From: Lachnospiraceae bacterium
GTDB taxonomy: Bacteria; Bacillota; Clostridia; Lachnospirales; Lachnospiraceae
NCBI GenBank assembly: GCA_910575275.1
Contig: CAJTEE010000003.1
Location: 124,001 to 188,000, forward strand
Direction of reading: 5' to 3'
Length of the DNA stretch: 64,000 nucleotides
The notes below the pieces were generated by a model. That model saw nothing but the letters and a program-made list of their open reading frames with translations. It did no database searches and had not been told where the DNA came from. Made by a program: the position numbers and the translations under genes. The first letter of the stretch is position 1; the number at the start of each line of letters is the position of its first letter. Below, piece by piece: positions 54,190 through 63,277 of this stretch.

Positions 54190-54396
54190 TAATAATTTAT
54201 CATTTCAAGGGGAAATGGATGGGATGCCGGCCTCGCCGGATAGCAAGTTTGGAAATAAAACACGCAAACTTCCCATACCGTATGCTGTGTTTGAACCTTA
54301 AAAAATCAATACTTTAATCCATAAAAAAGGCATAAACCTCTTGAATCCCGGCAGAGATCCTAATTATAAAAGATTAAAAAGAAGGAGCCATTCTCC

Positions 54397-54852
54397 ATGA
54401 TAAAAAAACGATATTTTGTGATCCTCTTAAGTGCCGTGATAATAAGCCTGACGGCATCCTGCTCGTCGAATAAGGCAGAGGTACAGGCCGTTGAAACAGA
54501 TGTGTCTTTGGAGGAAGCAGCCGTTGGAAATACGATGGTTCACAATTACCGGATGGAGCTTTCCGGGCAGGAGGAGGCAAAAGCTTCGGGCCTGATACCG
54601 AGAATCTGCCTGTTTGAGGATCAAAGCTTTACGTTTTCCTTTGATGTATTAAGCAGCTATTATGCGGTGGGAACGTATGAGATGACAGACGAAAAACTGA
54701 TTTTGAAGACAAATGACAAGGAAAGAACATATGTATTCCATATCACAGACGAGGGAATTACATTTATAGAATCGGAGTCGTACGACGTCAGGCTTACGGA
54801 TGAAGACTTTGGTGTGGCGATACGTGACGGTTCTTTGTTTATTGAGGAGTGA
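54397..54852 (+). CDS. Small lipoprotein of unknown function
   Basis: A 151-residue exported protein. Its lipobox LTASC (Cys about 27) follows a short basic and hydrophobic signal. The mature part is acidic and predicted as beta strands (AVGTYEMTDEKLILKTNDKE, TYVFHITDEGITFIESES). It resembles small regulatory lipoproteins that follow cell-wall or antibiotic operons, but I cannot name it. AAGGAG lies 11 bases before ATG 54397. Confidence 0.65.
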   Translation: MIKKRYFVILLSAVIISLTASCSSNKAEVQAVETDVSLEEAAVGNTMVHNYRMELSGQEEAKASGLIPRICLFEDQSFTFSFDVLSSYYAVGTYEMTDEKLILKTNDKERTYVFHITDEGITFIESESYDVRLTDEDFGVAIRDGSLFIEE

Positions 54853-54863
54853 AATTGAAGCTT

Positions 54864-55136
54864 TCACTTGTTCCGGAGTGACCGCGACAGTTCTTTTTCC
54901 AGAGTTGCCGAGATATTCAGAATTGTCCGGGCGCCGTTGATGTAGATGAGACCGGCGTCGGTTGGGAGAAACTGGCCGTTTTCCCGATAGAATAAAGGCG
55001 GCAGCCCTTCAGAGCATTCCAACCGCTTTACGTACTGGCTTAAGGCGGCCGGCGACAGAAACAGTCGGCCGGCCGCTTTTGATATAGATTTTTCTTCTGC
55101 AATCGCAATGATATATTCTAATTGATTTAAATTCAT
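54864..55136 (-). pseudogene. Truncated LysR-family regulator (DNA-binding part only)
   Basis: 90 residues: the winged helix-turn-helix of a LysR protein is intact (LNQLEYIIAIAEEKSISKAA, then GRLFLSPAALSQYVKRLE). The effector-binding domain (about 200 residues) is missing and the frame ends soon after SATLEKELSRSLRNK. It overlaps no other gene and may be a remnant beside the full LysR gene at 55177. An earlier in-frame start at 55214 lies inside that gene's 3' end. Confidence 0.55.
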
Positions 55137-55176
55137 GAAAATCCCCCTTTTATTGTGAAGCGCTCTATAGAGCACT

Positions 55177-56148
55177 CTATGAAAACATGGAGAGAATCTC
55201 CTGCACCCGTGCATCCGGGTCCATGATAAAATGCGGCTGAAGCCGTTCCCGTTCGGTCAGCTGATAGCAGAGACAGACCAGATGCTTTTCATACTCTGTG
55301 AGGGTATGCCCGTCCTGAAAGTAGAGCCCCATATAAAGCCAGACCTTCGGATGCAGGGAATAATAGCGCAGGCCCGGCCGCGAGTATACGTAACGGGCCG
55401 GAAGAAGACCGATTCCTAAGCCTGTGTGAATCATTTCCCGCACCAAGGCGATATTGGCTGACTGAAATACGATGAGCGGAGAGAAATCGTTGACGGCGAA
55501 AAGATGATCGATCAGTCTGGAGACGGCGGTCTGTGAGCCGATTTTTATAAAGGGAATCTCCGAAACCTCTCTTAGTGACAGGGAGGAAGGAGCCTCATAT
55601 GGCGCGGCCGCGTTGGCGGATAAGGGATGGATTTCGGAGACGGCCAGAAGAATTTCCTGCCGCGCGAACCGAAGAAACTGCCCTCTGGCCTTGACGCCCA
55701 CAGCCTGGTTGCCAAGATAAAACTGGATGCTTTTGTTTTCCAGGGCTTTTTCCAGCTGATGGGAATAGCCCTCCCGGTGAATCAGTTGGATGTCCGGATA
55801 GAGTAGGGAAAATTCCCGAAACAGATGCGAGTAGAGCTCCGCGCTGTTATGGGGCGACGTTGCAAGAATAATCTGGCTCTCGTAATGCCCTTTCAACCTA
55901 TGGATTGCTTGATAGGTGCGCTGCTTGGTATCAACGATCTGCTCGGCTGCGGCAAGATAGACGCGGCCTGTCGGGGTAGGGGCGAGATACCGGGTTGAAC
56001 GCTCGAAAAGCGTATAGCCAAGCTGCGTCTCCAGGGAAGACAAAAAATGGCTCAAAGCCGCCTGGGAGATATGCAGCTTTTGGGCGGCGCGGGATAACGA
56101 GCCTTCCTTGGCTATCAGCAGGGGATACTCATACATTTTAATATTCAT
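55177..56148 (-). CDS. LysR-family transcriptional regulator
   Basis: A 323-residue regulator with an N-terminal HTH (LSRAAQKLHISQAALSHFLS at about 17-36) and a full effector-binding domain. It is divergent from the carrier and peptidase genes starting at 56317, with overlapping promoters between them, so it probably controls those genes. The inducer is unknown; a peptide or aminobenzoyl-glutamate-like compound is plausible from context. Confidence 0.93.
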   Translation of the reverse strand: MNIKMYEYPLLIAKEGSLSRAAQKLHISQAALSHFLSSLETQLGYTLFERSTRYLAPTPTGRVYLAAAEQIVDTKQRTYQAIHRLKGHYESQIILATSPHNSAELYSHLFREFSLLYPDIQLIHREGYSHQLEKALENKSIQFYLGNQAVGVKARGQFLRFARQEILLAVSEIHPLSANAAAPYEAPSSLSLREVSEIPFIKIGSQTAVSRLIDHLFAVNDFSPLIVFQSANIALVREMIHTGLGIGLLPARYVYSRPGLRYYSLHPKVWLYMGLYFQDGHTLTEYEKHLVCLCYQLTERERLQPHFIMDPDARVQEILSMFS

Positions 56149-56176
56149 GATCGCTCTATTTATAAATTATAGTTAA

Positions 56177-56205
56177 ATTATATATGCATAAGTCAAGCTT
56201 GTCAA
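56177..56205 (-). promoter_or_regulatory. Consensus promoter of the LysR gene
   Basis: Minus-strand TTGACA (56205-56200) and TATAAT (56182-56177) with a 17-bp spacer. Both boxes are perfect. Confidence 0.75.
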
Positions 56206-56228
56206 TCCACGATAAAATCGAATAAAAT
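56199..56228 (+). promoter_or_regulatory. Promoter toward the transporter genes, overlapping the LysR promoter
   Basis: Plus-strand TTGTCA (56199-56204) and TAAAAT (56223-56228) with an 18-bp spacer. The -35 boxes of the two divergent promoters share bases, so their use should be mutually exclusive. Confidence 0.5.
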
Positions 56229-56316
56229 GAGAATATAAAGCAAGAAAGAAAGAAAAATCAGCCATTGCTTTATAAAAAAATATTAATTATATAATAGGAG
56301 AAGGGGAGGGATAAGA

Positions 56317-57618
56317 ATGAATCTCACATTTGTTTCGGTTCTTATGGTGGTACTTGTGGTTGCATCGGTATTTTTTAAAAAATTACCGACGGTATTCGTT
56401 TTGTGTGCGGTTCCGGCATTCTGCGGCCTGCTCTTGGGCTATAACGCGAATGAGCTGGGCCAGTTTGCCATGGGTTCCATTGTCTCAACCATGAAGGCGT
56501 CCGGTATTATGTGCCTGTTTGCCATGGTGTATTTTACCATGTTGAGCGAGACCGGTATGTTCAATACGATGGCGATGGGGCTCATCAAAATAATCGGCGG
56601 GAGAGTCCATCTTCTGGTCGTTATGTTTATGACCTCCGTAATTGCCGCGATCGGCATGCTGACGGCAACTGTGGCGACGGCTCACTCGATCGTTTTTCCG
56701 GCTATGCTGCCGCTGTACAAAAAAATGAAGCTTGACAGAGCGCATGCGATGGTGATTGCCCAGACCTCCATCGCGGCGATGGGCTTTATCCCCTGGGGAG
56801 TGGCAGTTGTAAATTCCTCTGCCTTTGCAGGCGTCGATCCGCTCTCTCTGTCAAAGCGGCTCATTCCGGTTTGTATCTGCTTCATCCCGGTCATTGTACT
56901 CCAGTGGTTTTATTTTGCATGGCATCATAAAAAGGCGGGGCTTCCCATGGTGATGGAGATGAGTGAGGCACTGGTGCAGACAGACGAGTCCGAGAATACA
57001 TACCGGCGGCCTAAACTGTTCTGGGTCAATCTCCTGATTTTTGCGGCGGTCGTCTTCCTGCTGGTGACATCGGCGGCTCCGGCGTATCTGGTGTTTATTC
57101 TGGCCTCCTTTGTCACGATCCTGATCAACTATCCGGAGCCCAAGGATCATCAGAAGCTGATGAATCAGGCAGGGAACCGGTTTTTCAACACACTGATGAT
57201 TCTCATAGGAATCTCCGTATTTATAGGAATCTTCAATGAGACGGGGATGATGGAGGCTCTGGCCGCCTTTATTGTGGGCGTGTTCCCCGGAATACTCACC
57301 CGGTATATCCACCTGTTTTTGGCCGCGGTCATGGTAATTGTAATCCGCTTTATTCCGAATAAGATTTACAATTCTATGTATCCGGCGCTGATTTCTATCG
57401 GCTCGCGCTTTGGCTTAAGCGGTCTTGACGTGATTGCACCGTTTGTGTGTAATATGTCGCTGGCCACCGGTTCCTCACCCTTTATGGGGAGCACGCATAT
57501 CGGCGTGGCGCTGCTGGAAATGGACATTGACAGCTATTGTAAGAAAGCAGTTCCGGTCATGGAAATATCGAACCTGATTATTCTGGCGACAGCCCTGGCT
57601 ATCGGAGTGATCTGGTAA
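56317..57618 (+). CDS. CitMHS-type organic-anion transporter
   Basis: A 433-residue membrane protein with about 12 TM segments. It resembles the citrate-metal:proton symporter family of the ion-transporter superfamily: VYFTMLSETGMFNTMAMGLI (about 70-89) and TATVATAHSIVFPAMLPLY (about 114-132) in the first half, and GLDVIAPFVCNMSLATGSSP near residue 369. GGAGAAGGGGAGGG precedes ATG 56317. The substrate is probably an organic acid, perhaps one made by the neighbouring peptidase; this is inference. Confidence 0.85.
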   Translation: MNLTFVSVLMVVLVVASVFFKKLPTVFVLCAVPAFCGLLLGYNANELGQFAMGSIVSTMKASGIMCLFAMVYFTMLSETGMFNTMAMGLIKIIGGRVHLLVVMFMTSVIAAIGMLTATVATAHSIVFPAMLPLYKKMKLDRAHAMVIAQTSIAAMGFIPWGVAVVNSSAFAGVDPLSLSKRLIPVCICFIPVIVLQWFYFAWHHKKAGLPMVMEMSEALVQTDESENTYRRPKLFWVNLLIFAAVVFLLVTSAAPAYLVFILASFVTILINYPEPKDHQKLMNQAGNRFFNTLMILIGISVFIGIFNETGMMEALAAFIVGVFPGILTRYIHLFLAAVMVIVIRFIPNKIYNSMYPALISIGSRFGLSGLDVIAPFVCNMSLATGSSPFMGSTHIGVALLEMDIDSYCKKAVPVMEISNLIILATALAIGVIW

Positions 57619-57659
57619 TGAACCGGCCTGTTTGATTTTCCGGAGAGGAGTAAGGCATT

Positions 57660-59054
57660 ATGAGAGATTTGAAAGGAAAAGGGCAGCTCATGGAGAGGCT
57701 TGAGCGGGTGGCCAGTATCATTCCGTCTCCCTTTACTCTCTTTTGTGTGTTGTTTTTATTTACAGCGGCGGCCTCCTGTCTGCTCAGCTATACCGGATAT
57801 TCTGCGGTGCATCCGGCAACGGGCGAGCTTGTGGGCGTGAAAAATTTCTTTTCCCGCAGCGGCGTGGTGTGGTTTTTGAAAAGTATGGTTACGAATTTTT
57901 CCGGCTATGCGCCTCTGGGGCTTGTGCTTATTATGACGGCCGGCGTCGGCATGCTGGAGCAGACAGGGATGGTATATACGCTTTTAAAGACGGCAATGTC
58001 CCATGTTCCTTCCTCCCTGGCGCCGTTTGGCTGTGCGCTAATCGGTATCTGCGGAAATATTTTTTCGGATTCCTGTACGGTGATCATTCCCCCGCTCGCC
58101 GCCTTGGTATTCCTTGGCGTCGGAAGAAATCCTGTGGCCGGAATGCTGTGTGCCTTTTTGGGCTGTTCGGCCGGTTTTTCGGCAAATCTGTTTTTGACCG
58201 GCACGGATGGACTGTTGGCGGGAATCACGAACACGGTTTTAAACGACTTTTTTGGAGAGAACGTCTGCCAGGTCCATATGGCCGGCAACTGGTTTTTTAT
58301 GATTGTGTCAACCGTGGTTCTGTCTGCTTTGATTGCCTGGCTGACAAGCTATACGATTGAGCCGGTCGTCACTATGCGCATGCAAGAGGAGACGGGCCGG
58401 GATATGCAAAGCGGCAGCACGGGTCATGCCGAAGCAGACCGCCAGGCGACGGAGTCTGAGAGGCGGGCTCTTAAAAAGGCAGCGGTGGCGGCGGCTGTCT
58501 ATATAGGAATCGTGGCCGCCGGTTATTGTTCGGGAATCCTCTCCGCGGAAGGCGGCGGGATTTTGGGATCACCGCTTCTTTCAGGGATTATCCCGCTTTT
58601 ATTCGGCCTGTTTTTTGCTGTCGGCCTGACGTATGGCAGAGCCGTGGGAAAGATTAAAAAAGAAGGGGATGTTTCGGCTATGTTGGCGTCCCAGCTGCGG
58701 ACCATGGCCCCGTTTCTAGTATTTGTATTGGCTTCGTCCCAGTTTATCAACCTGTTTAACTGGACGGATATAGGGACGGTGATCAGTATACAGGGGAGCT
58801 ATGCGCTGGAAAAGAGCGGATTTACAGATATTCCCCTGTTGGTACTGTTTATACTGCTGGCTTCAATCGTAAATCTGTTCATTGGACCGGGAGCCGCAAA
58901 GTGGACGATTATGGCTCCGGTTTTTGTCCCGATCCTGACGCTCTTAGGCTATCATCCCGCCCTTGTTCAGCTTGCCTATCGGATCGGGGATTCCTGCACT
59001 AACGCGATGTCGCCGACCAGTGCATATATTTTTATGATTCTGGGCATTGCCTAG
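57660..59054 (+). CDS. abgT: AbgT-family transporter, cut short by an in-frame amber codon
   Basis: A 464-residue protein of the AbgT family (p-aminobenzoyl-glutamate transport; some members export antimetabolites). It contains APLGLVLIMTAGVGMLEQTG, GNIFSDSCTVIIPPLAALVF and GPGAAKWTIMAPVFVPILTL. The frame stops at TAG 59052-59054 after FMILGIA. The same frame goes on for 49 more codons (59055-59204) as a family-like last helix. A CAG (Gln) to TAG change is likely. The protein may be inactive or may work without its last helix. Confidence 0.85.
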   Translation: MRDLKGKGQLMERLERVASIIPSPFTLFCVLFLFTAAASCLLSYTGYSAVHPATGELVGVKNFFSRSGVVWFLKSMVTNFSGYAPLGLVLIMTAGVGMLEQTGMVYTLLKTAMSHVPSSLAPFGCALIGICGNIFSDSCTVIIPPLAALVFLGVGRNPVAGMLCAFLGCSAGFSANLFLTGTDGLLAGITNTVLNDFFGENVCQVHMAGNWFFMIVSTVVLSALIAWLTSYTIEPVVTMRMQEETGRDMQSGSTGHAEADRQATESERRALKKAAVAAAVYIGIVAAGYCSGILSAEGGGILGSPLLSGIIPLLFGLFFAVGLTYGRAVGKIKKEGDVSAMLASQLRTMAPFLVFVLASSQFINLFNWTDIGTVISIQGSYALEKSGFTDIPLLVLFILLASIVNLFIGPGAAKWTIMAPVFVPILTLLGYHPALVQLAYRIGDSCTNAMSPTSAYIFMILGIA

Positions 59055-59204
59055 GAGCGCTACAGCAAGAAAATTGAGTTGGGAACCCTGTTTGCCGTTC
59101 TCATTCCATGCAGCCTCGTGATAACGGTGGTCTGGATTTTGCTGTTTGCGGGGTATGTGGCGCTCGGATTGCCGATTGGGTCGGGCACAGGCATTTACCT
59201 GTGA
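59055..59204 (+). other. In-frame continuation of the AbgT gene after the amber codon
   Basis: 49 codons reading ERYSKKIELGTLFAVLIPCS, a hydrophobic helix and GLPIGSGTGIYL, then TGA. The composition and position match the end of AbgT proteins. It would be made only by readthrough or suppression of the TAG at 59052. Confidence 0.7.
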
Positions 59205-59240
59205 GAAACATTGTAATAAAATGAAGGAGGAAAAACGTTT

Positions 59241-60380
59241 ATGAACACCTGCATCAGCACAGAATTAAAGAAGTATATTGAGGAGAACCAGGAGGCGCTC
59301 ATTAAGCTGACAGACACTCTCTGCCGGATTCCGGCTCCCTCCCATCATGAGGAGAAACGGGCCGGGTTTGTAAAGGACTGGCTTGAGAAAAACGGCTGCT
59401 ACGGAGTCTATATAGATGAGGCCTTTAACGTCGTGTATCCGTTTTGCTGCAAGGAAAAGGAGGAGGTTGTGGTCTTTGCTGCGCACATGGATACAGTATT
59501 TCCGGATCGGGAGCCCTTTGATGTCGTCTACGACGGCGACCTGATGTGCTGCCCAGGTGTCGGGGATAATACGGCTAATCTGGCGACATTGCTGCTTCTT
59601 GCCGTCTGGTTTACAAAGAGCGGACGCACGCCGAAGCAGGGGATTTTATTTGTGGGGGACACCGGTGAGGAGGGCCTCGGAAACTTAAAGGGAGTACGCC
59701 GGCTGATGGAAAATTATGCGGGCCGAATTTCGGAATTTATTGCGGTCGATGGGACCTACAGCGCCATTGTCTCGGATTCGGTCGGTTCCCTGCGTTACCG
59801 CATAGGGATCCATACGGAGGGAGGGCATTCCTATGCAAAATTTGGAAACCTGAATGCGATCCAGGTACTCTCCTCCATGATTCAGACGCTCTATACCTAT
59901 AAAACGCCAAAGGAAGGGAAAAACACTTACAATGTCGGGACTGTCACCGGCGGCACCTCGGTCAACACGATTGCCCAATACGCGGAAATGCGTTTTGAGT
60001 ATCGCTCGGATTCCCGGGAAGCGCTTGGAGCGATGAATCGGTTTTTCCAGGCGGTTATCGAAGGCTACAGGCAGATGGATCATGTGACGGTCGAATGCGA
60101 GCTGCTTGGTGAGCGTCCCTGCAGCGATATTGCCGGCGATTCCGGACAGACGGCTCTCATCGAGCGGGCACAGAGGATCATAGAGGAGCTGACCGGCAGC
60201 CGCGTGCCATGTCTGGCCCGATCTACGGACTCGAATATCCCTCTCTCTCTGGGCGTGCCTTCCGTCTGTTTCGGTGCGAATCTGGGCGTGGGAGCGCATA
60301 CGAGAGAGGAATATTTGAACATAAAGGAACTGCGACTGGGGATGACGATTCTGGGCGCATTTATGGAAACGTATTTTTGA
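59241..60380 (+). CDS. M20-family metallopeptidase
   Basis: A 379-residue zinc amidohydrolase or peptidase (carboxypeptidase G2 / PepT-like). AAHMDTVFPD (H82 and D84) and CPGVGDNTANL give metal ligands, and VGDTGEEGLGN supplies the catalytic Glu pair. The dimerisation domain (about 175-290) is complete. In this cluster it may cleave an N-acyl or aminobenzoyl-glutamate-like amide. AAGGAGG lies 11 bases before ATG 59241. Confidence 0.9.
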   Translation: MNTCISTELKKYIEENQEALIKLTDTLCRIPAPSHHEEKRAGFVKDWLEKNGCYGVYIDEAFNVVYPFCCKEKEEVVVFAAHMDTVFPDREPFDVVYDGDLMCCPGVGDNTANLATLLLLAVWFTKSGRTPKQGILFVGDTGEEGLGNLKGVRRLMENYAGRISEFIAVDGTYSAIVSDSVGSLRYRIGIHTEGGHSYAKFGNLNAIQVLSSMIQTLYTYKTPKEGKNTYNVGTVTGGTSVNTIAQYAEMRFEYRSDSREALGAMNRFFQAVIEGYRQMDHVTVECELLGERPCSDIAGDSGQTALIERAQRIIEELTGSRVPCLARSTDSNIPLSLGVPSVCFGANLGVGAHTREEYLNIKELRLGMTILGAFMETYF

Positions 60381-60418
60381 CAGCATATAGCCAGTAAAAG
60401 AAGGGAAAGAAGCGTAAC

Positions 60419-61044
60419 ATGGGAAAACGGACAGCATGGGAGGAAATTGACAAAAAGGCGCCGGAGGTACTGGAAATCAGCGATGCGATCTGGTCGTTCG
60501 CAGAAATGGGGTATCAGGAGAACGAATCCATGAGACTGCTCTGCGAGAGGCTGCAAAAGGAGGGTTTCCAGGTCAAAGAGGGTCTGGCGGGGATTGCGAC
60601 CGCCTTTTCGGCCAGCTTCGGAGAAGGAAAACCGGTAATCGGCCTCCTGGGCGAGTTCGATGCGCTTTCGGGACTGAGCCAGGAGGCGGGGCTTTTGGAG
60701 GAAAGCGGCCGGCCGGGAACCGTGCGGTATTTTGGATGTCCGGCTGAGGAAGGCGGCTCCGGAAAAACTTTTATGACGAAAGCGGGCGTTTTGATTCGCT
60801 TGAGAAGGTAATAAGAATCTGCGGGCCCGAACAGAAACGGGAACTGGCGGCGCAGAAGGGAGAGGCCGTGTACCGTTTTATCGTCCCGTTCGATAAAGGG
60901 GGGAGCATGGCGTTTGCCTCGACGGCGGTGGAGCTGTACGAGAAACCGGCTCTTTTAGAGGCGGCATGGAGTAAATGGCGGGAGACCCTGGACGGAGAGA
61001 ACTATTGCTGCCCGATTCCGGATGACTGTCATCCATTTTTGTAA
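60419..61044 (+). pseudogene. Internally deleted AbgB-type amidohydrolase
   Basis: The N-terminus is AbgB-like (WEEIDKKAPEVLEISDAIWS, FAEMGYQENESMRLLCERLQ, LLGEFDALSGLSQEAGLL). The segment with the metal-binding GHGCGHN motif is gone, joining directly to PGTVRYFGCPAEEGGSGKTF. After KAGV the sense changes frame, and a second large deletion leads to the C-terminal part (GEAVYRFIVPFDKGGSMAFA, then CCPIPDDCHPFL) and TAA 61042-61044. AbgB is about 480 residues; about 200 remain, without the active site. Confidence 0.7.
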
Positions 61045-61616
61045 ATCGTTTTCCCAAAGGTATATGCCGCTTCCAAATGGCCGGTTTTTGAAATCTGCGG
61101 GGTTCCGTTGGTATCCCCGCAGCCGCCGGCAAGCAGCATACCTTTACCACGAAAACCGATGTAATGGATCAACGTAAAATTGTAGTAGGAGACAGCTTGC
61201 TCGAACGTCCAAAAAAAGTTGTCTGCTGAAGTCATAAGCAGAGCACAATCCCGTATCGGATATTTCTCATAGCGCCCGAAAGGCGGATTTTCGTCTTTCT
61301 CCGCTATGCAGTAAAAACGTTCAATCAGTGCTTTGATTTTTGATGAGATAGTCCAAAAATACAAAGGCGAAGCAAAAACGATTAAATCCGCTGTTTTTAT
61401 CATCGGAATAAGCGAATGGAAGTCATCTTTTTGTATACAGGGCTTTCCATAGCGGCAGGCATTGCAGCCTGTGCAGCCATTTACGCTCAGCTTGTTCAGG
61501 GATACAAGTTCTATCTGATGTCCGGCTTCCGCGGCTCCTTTCATAAATGCCTTTACTAACTGCATTGTGTTCCCGTTTGGGCGCCCGCCGCCTAAAATGA
61601 CGATTATTTTTTTCAA
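61029..61616 (-). CDS. Flavodoxin-family NAD(P)H-dependent oxidoreductase
   Basis: A 195-residue flavoprotein with the FMN phosphate loop GGGRPNGNTMQLVKAFMKGA (about 9-28). GCTGCNACRYGKPCIQKDDF (about 48-67) resembles the cysteine motif of iron-sulphur flavoproteins. FASPLYFWTISSKIKALIER (about 81-100) is the typical FMN-binding turn. It probably reduces quinones or nitro compounds with NAD(P)H. Its last 16 bases overlap the end of the AbgB remnant on the other strand. Confidence 0.88.
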   Translation of the reverse strand: MKKIIVILGGGRPNGNTMQLVKAFMKGAAEAGHQIELVSLNKLSVNGCTGCNACRYGKPCIQKDDFHSLIPMIKTADLIVFASPLYFWTISSKIKALIERFYCIAEKDENPPFGRYEKYPIRDCALLMTSADNFFWTFEQAVSYYNFTLIHYIGFRGKGMLLAGGCGDTNGTPQISKTGHLEAAYTFGKTIYKNG

Positions 61617-61823
61617 AGTTTTTTCTCTCCCTTGCTCTATCTCGTTCTTTCTGCTATTCTATATCCGTAAGGCAGAAAAGACAAGTACGCACTTTTTTGA
61701 CAGGTACTATCTTTATGGAAAGTATTTATATGAGCATGAAAGGCTGCAGGATAAAAGAGAAGAACGCAGTGCATCGAAAGAAGAAAACGATTTTGAGAAA
61801 CCAGGAAGGATGAAAGAAAAACC

Positions 61824-62414
61824 ATGGGAGAATTAGCGGAGCTGCCGAATATCGGAAAAACCGTGGAGGAGCAGTTAAACCAGGCGGGGATTTTTACGGA
61901 GGAGGAGTTGAAGGCGGCCGGGGCAAGAAAGGCCTGGCTGGGAATCCAGGAAATTGACGAGTCGGCCTGTATCCACAGACTGCTGGCATTGGAGGGCGCG
62001 ATTCGGGGAGTTAAAAAATCGGATCTTCCGGCTTCGGTGAAGGAAGAACTGAAGGAATTTTATGAGGAGCATAAGCTGACCGGAGCGTTTGGAAAGGCAT
62101 CAAAACGGACCGCGGGACGTAGCTTTGCAGACTGTCCGACCGGGGATTTAAAACAGATTCCGGGTGTGGGAGCCAATATGGAGCAGCATCTTAAGAACAT
62201 CGGGATCGGTTCCGTGGAAGATTTGCGGGGAAAAGACCCGGAAGCGCTGTATGAGCTGGACTGTCTGAAAAAGGGCTTCGCGGATGACAAGTGTGTCCTG
62301 TATGTGTTTCGCTGTGCCGTGTACTTTGCGGAGCATGAGCGGCACGAGCCGGAGCTGTTAAAATGGTGGTATTGGAAGGACAAGGAGTATAAAAACCGGA
62401 CAGATGATGTATGA
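61824..62414 (+). CDS. Fusion of a TfoX C-terminal domain and a Cdd1-type helix-hairpin-helix domain
   Basis: A 196-residue protein. Residues 1-about 85 are the TfoX C-terminal type (LPNIGKTVEEQLNQAGIFTE, ELKAAGARKAWL). Residues about 105-196 match the Cdd1 pathogenicity-locus domain, with a helix-hairpin-helix (LKQIPGVGANMEQHLKNIGI) and a Cys/Tyr/Trp-rich end (LLKWWYWKD). HhH parts suggest non-specific DNA binding. The role is unknown. The stop overlaps the next start. Confidence 0.8.
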   Translation: MGELAELPNIGKTVEEQLNQAGIFTEEELKAAGARKAWLGIQEIDESACIHRLLALEGAIRGVKKSDLPASVKEELKEFYEEHKLTGAFGKASKRTAGRSFADCPTGDLKQIPGVGANMEQHLKNIGIGSVEDLRGKDPEALYELDCLKKGFADDKCVLYVFRCAVYFAEHERHEPELLKWWYWKDKEYKNRTDDV

Positions 62415-63183
62415 ATTAAGAGAGGCAGAGAGAGCCGCCGGCCTCTTTGCGGGCTGGCAGGAGACGATGATCTGGTCCTGCCTGCAGGGGATCATGGGGA
62501 GCTTGTATGTGGATTCCCTCGAGAAACCGGCTTCGGCCATGGCGCTTTTGGGTGATTTCTGCTTTCTCGCAGGAAAGCCAAGCCGGGAAGGAATCCTGCA
62601 CAGACCGAGGCCATGGAGAAAGACCTTTATGATTTTGGTTCCGCAGACCGAGGAATGGGCCAGGCTGGTTGAAGCATGCTGCGGGGAGTCTGCAAAGCGG
62701 GTTACCCGTTATGCGTTTAAAAAGGATGCAGAATGTTTTGACCGGGAAGCGCTTTTGAAGGCGGCAGACGGACTGCCGGCCGGATATGAGCTGAAGCTGT
62801 TAGACGAGCCTTTGTTCTGGTACTGCAGACAAACGGCGTGGTGTAGGGACTGGGTGGCGCAGTATACGGATTATGCGAGGTATCAGGAATACGGGCTCGG
62901 AGTGGTGATTGTAAAGGAAGGAGTGCCTGTATCGGGCGCTTCATCCTACTCGGGCTATCGGGGCGGCATCGAGATCGAGATTGATACGAGAGCGGATTTC
63001 AGGAGAAAAGGGCTTGCCCGCATCTGTGGGGCAAAGCTGATTCTGGAATGCCTGGAGAGGGGGCTGTATCCGAGCTGGGACGCGCACAATCCGGGCTCGG
63101 CGGCTCTGGCGAAAAAGCTTGGATATCGGTTTGACCGTGCGTATGCGGCCTATGAAATGACGGAAATGATGGGTTCCCTATAA
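62404..63183 (+). CDS. GNAT-family acetyltransferase
   Basis: A 259-residue protein of the GNAT_acetyltr_2 type (PF12746). The C-terminal half has IEIEIDTRADFRRKGLARIC (about 188-207), the acetyl-CoA loop, and YPSWDAHNPGSAALAKKLGY. The N-terminal half (about 1-120) is specific to this subgroup. Substrate unknown. It overlaps the TfoX/Cdd1 gene by 11 bp; ATG 62407 is an alternative start. Confidence 0.85.
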   Translation: MMYELREAERAAGLFAGWQETMIWSCLQGIMGSLYVDSLEKPASAMALLGDFCFLAGKPSREGILHRPRPWRKTFMILVPQTEEWARLVEACCGESAKRVTRYAFKKDAECFDREALLKAADGLPAGYELKLLDEPLFWYCRQTAWCRDWVAQYTDYARYQEYGLGVVIVKEGVPVSGASSYSGYRGGIEIEIDTRADFRRKGLARICGAKLILECLERGLYPSWDAHNPGSAALAKKLGYRFDRAYAAYEMTEMMGSL

Positions 63184-63189
63184 AACGGC

Positions 63190-63218
63190 TTGCATATCGG
63201 CGGGAATTGTGATATGCT
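63190..63218 (+). promoter_or_regulatory. Promoter of the ABC-F gene
   Basis: TTGCAT (63190-63195) and TATGCT (63213-63218) with a 17-bp spacer. The transcript would start near 63225 and carry a leader of about 275 nt. Confidence 0.6.
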
Positions 63219-63277
63219 GTTGAACAGACAAAAGTAAGAGATAACAGTTCGGATGTCGTCTAAACTGTTACAGTATG

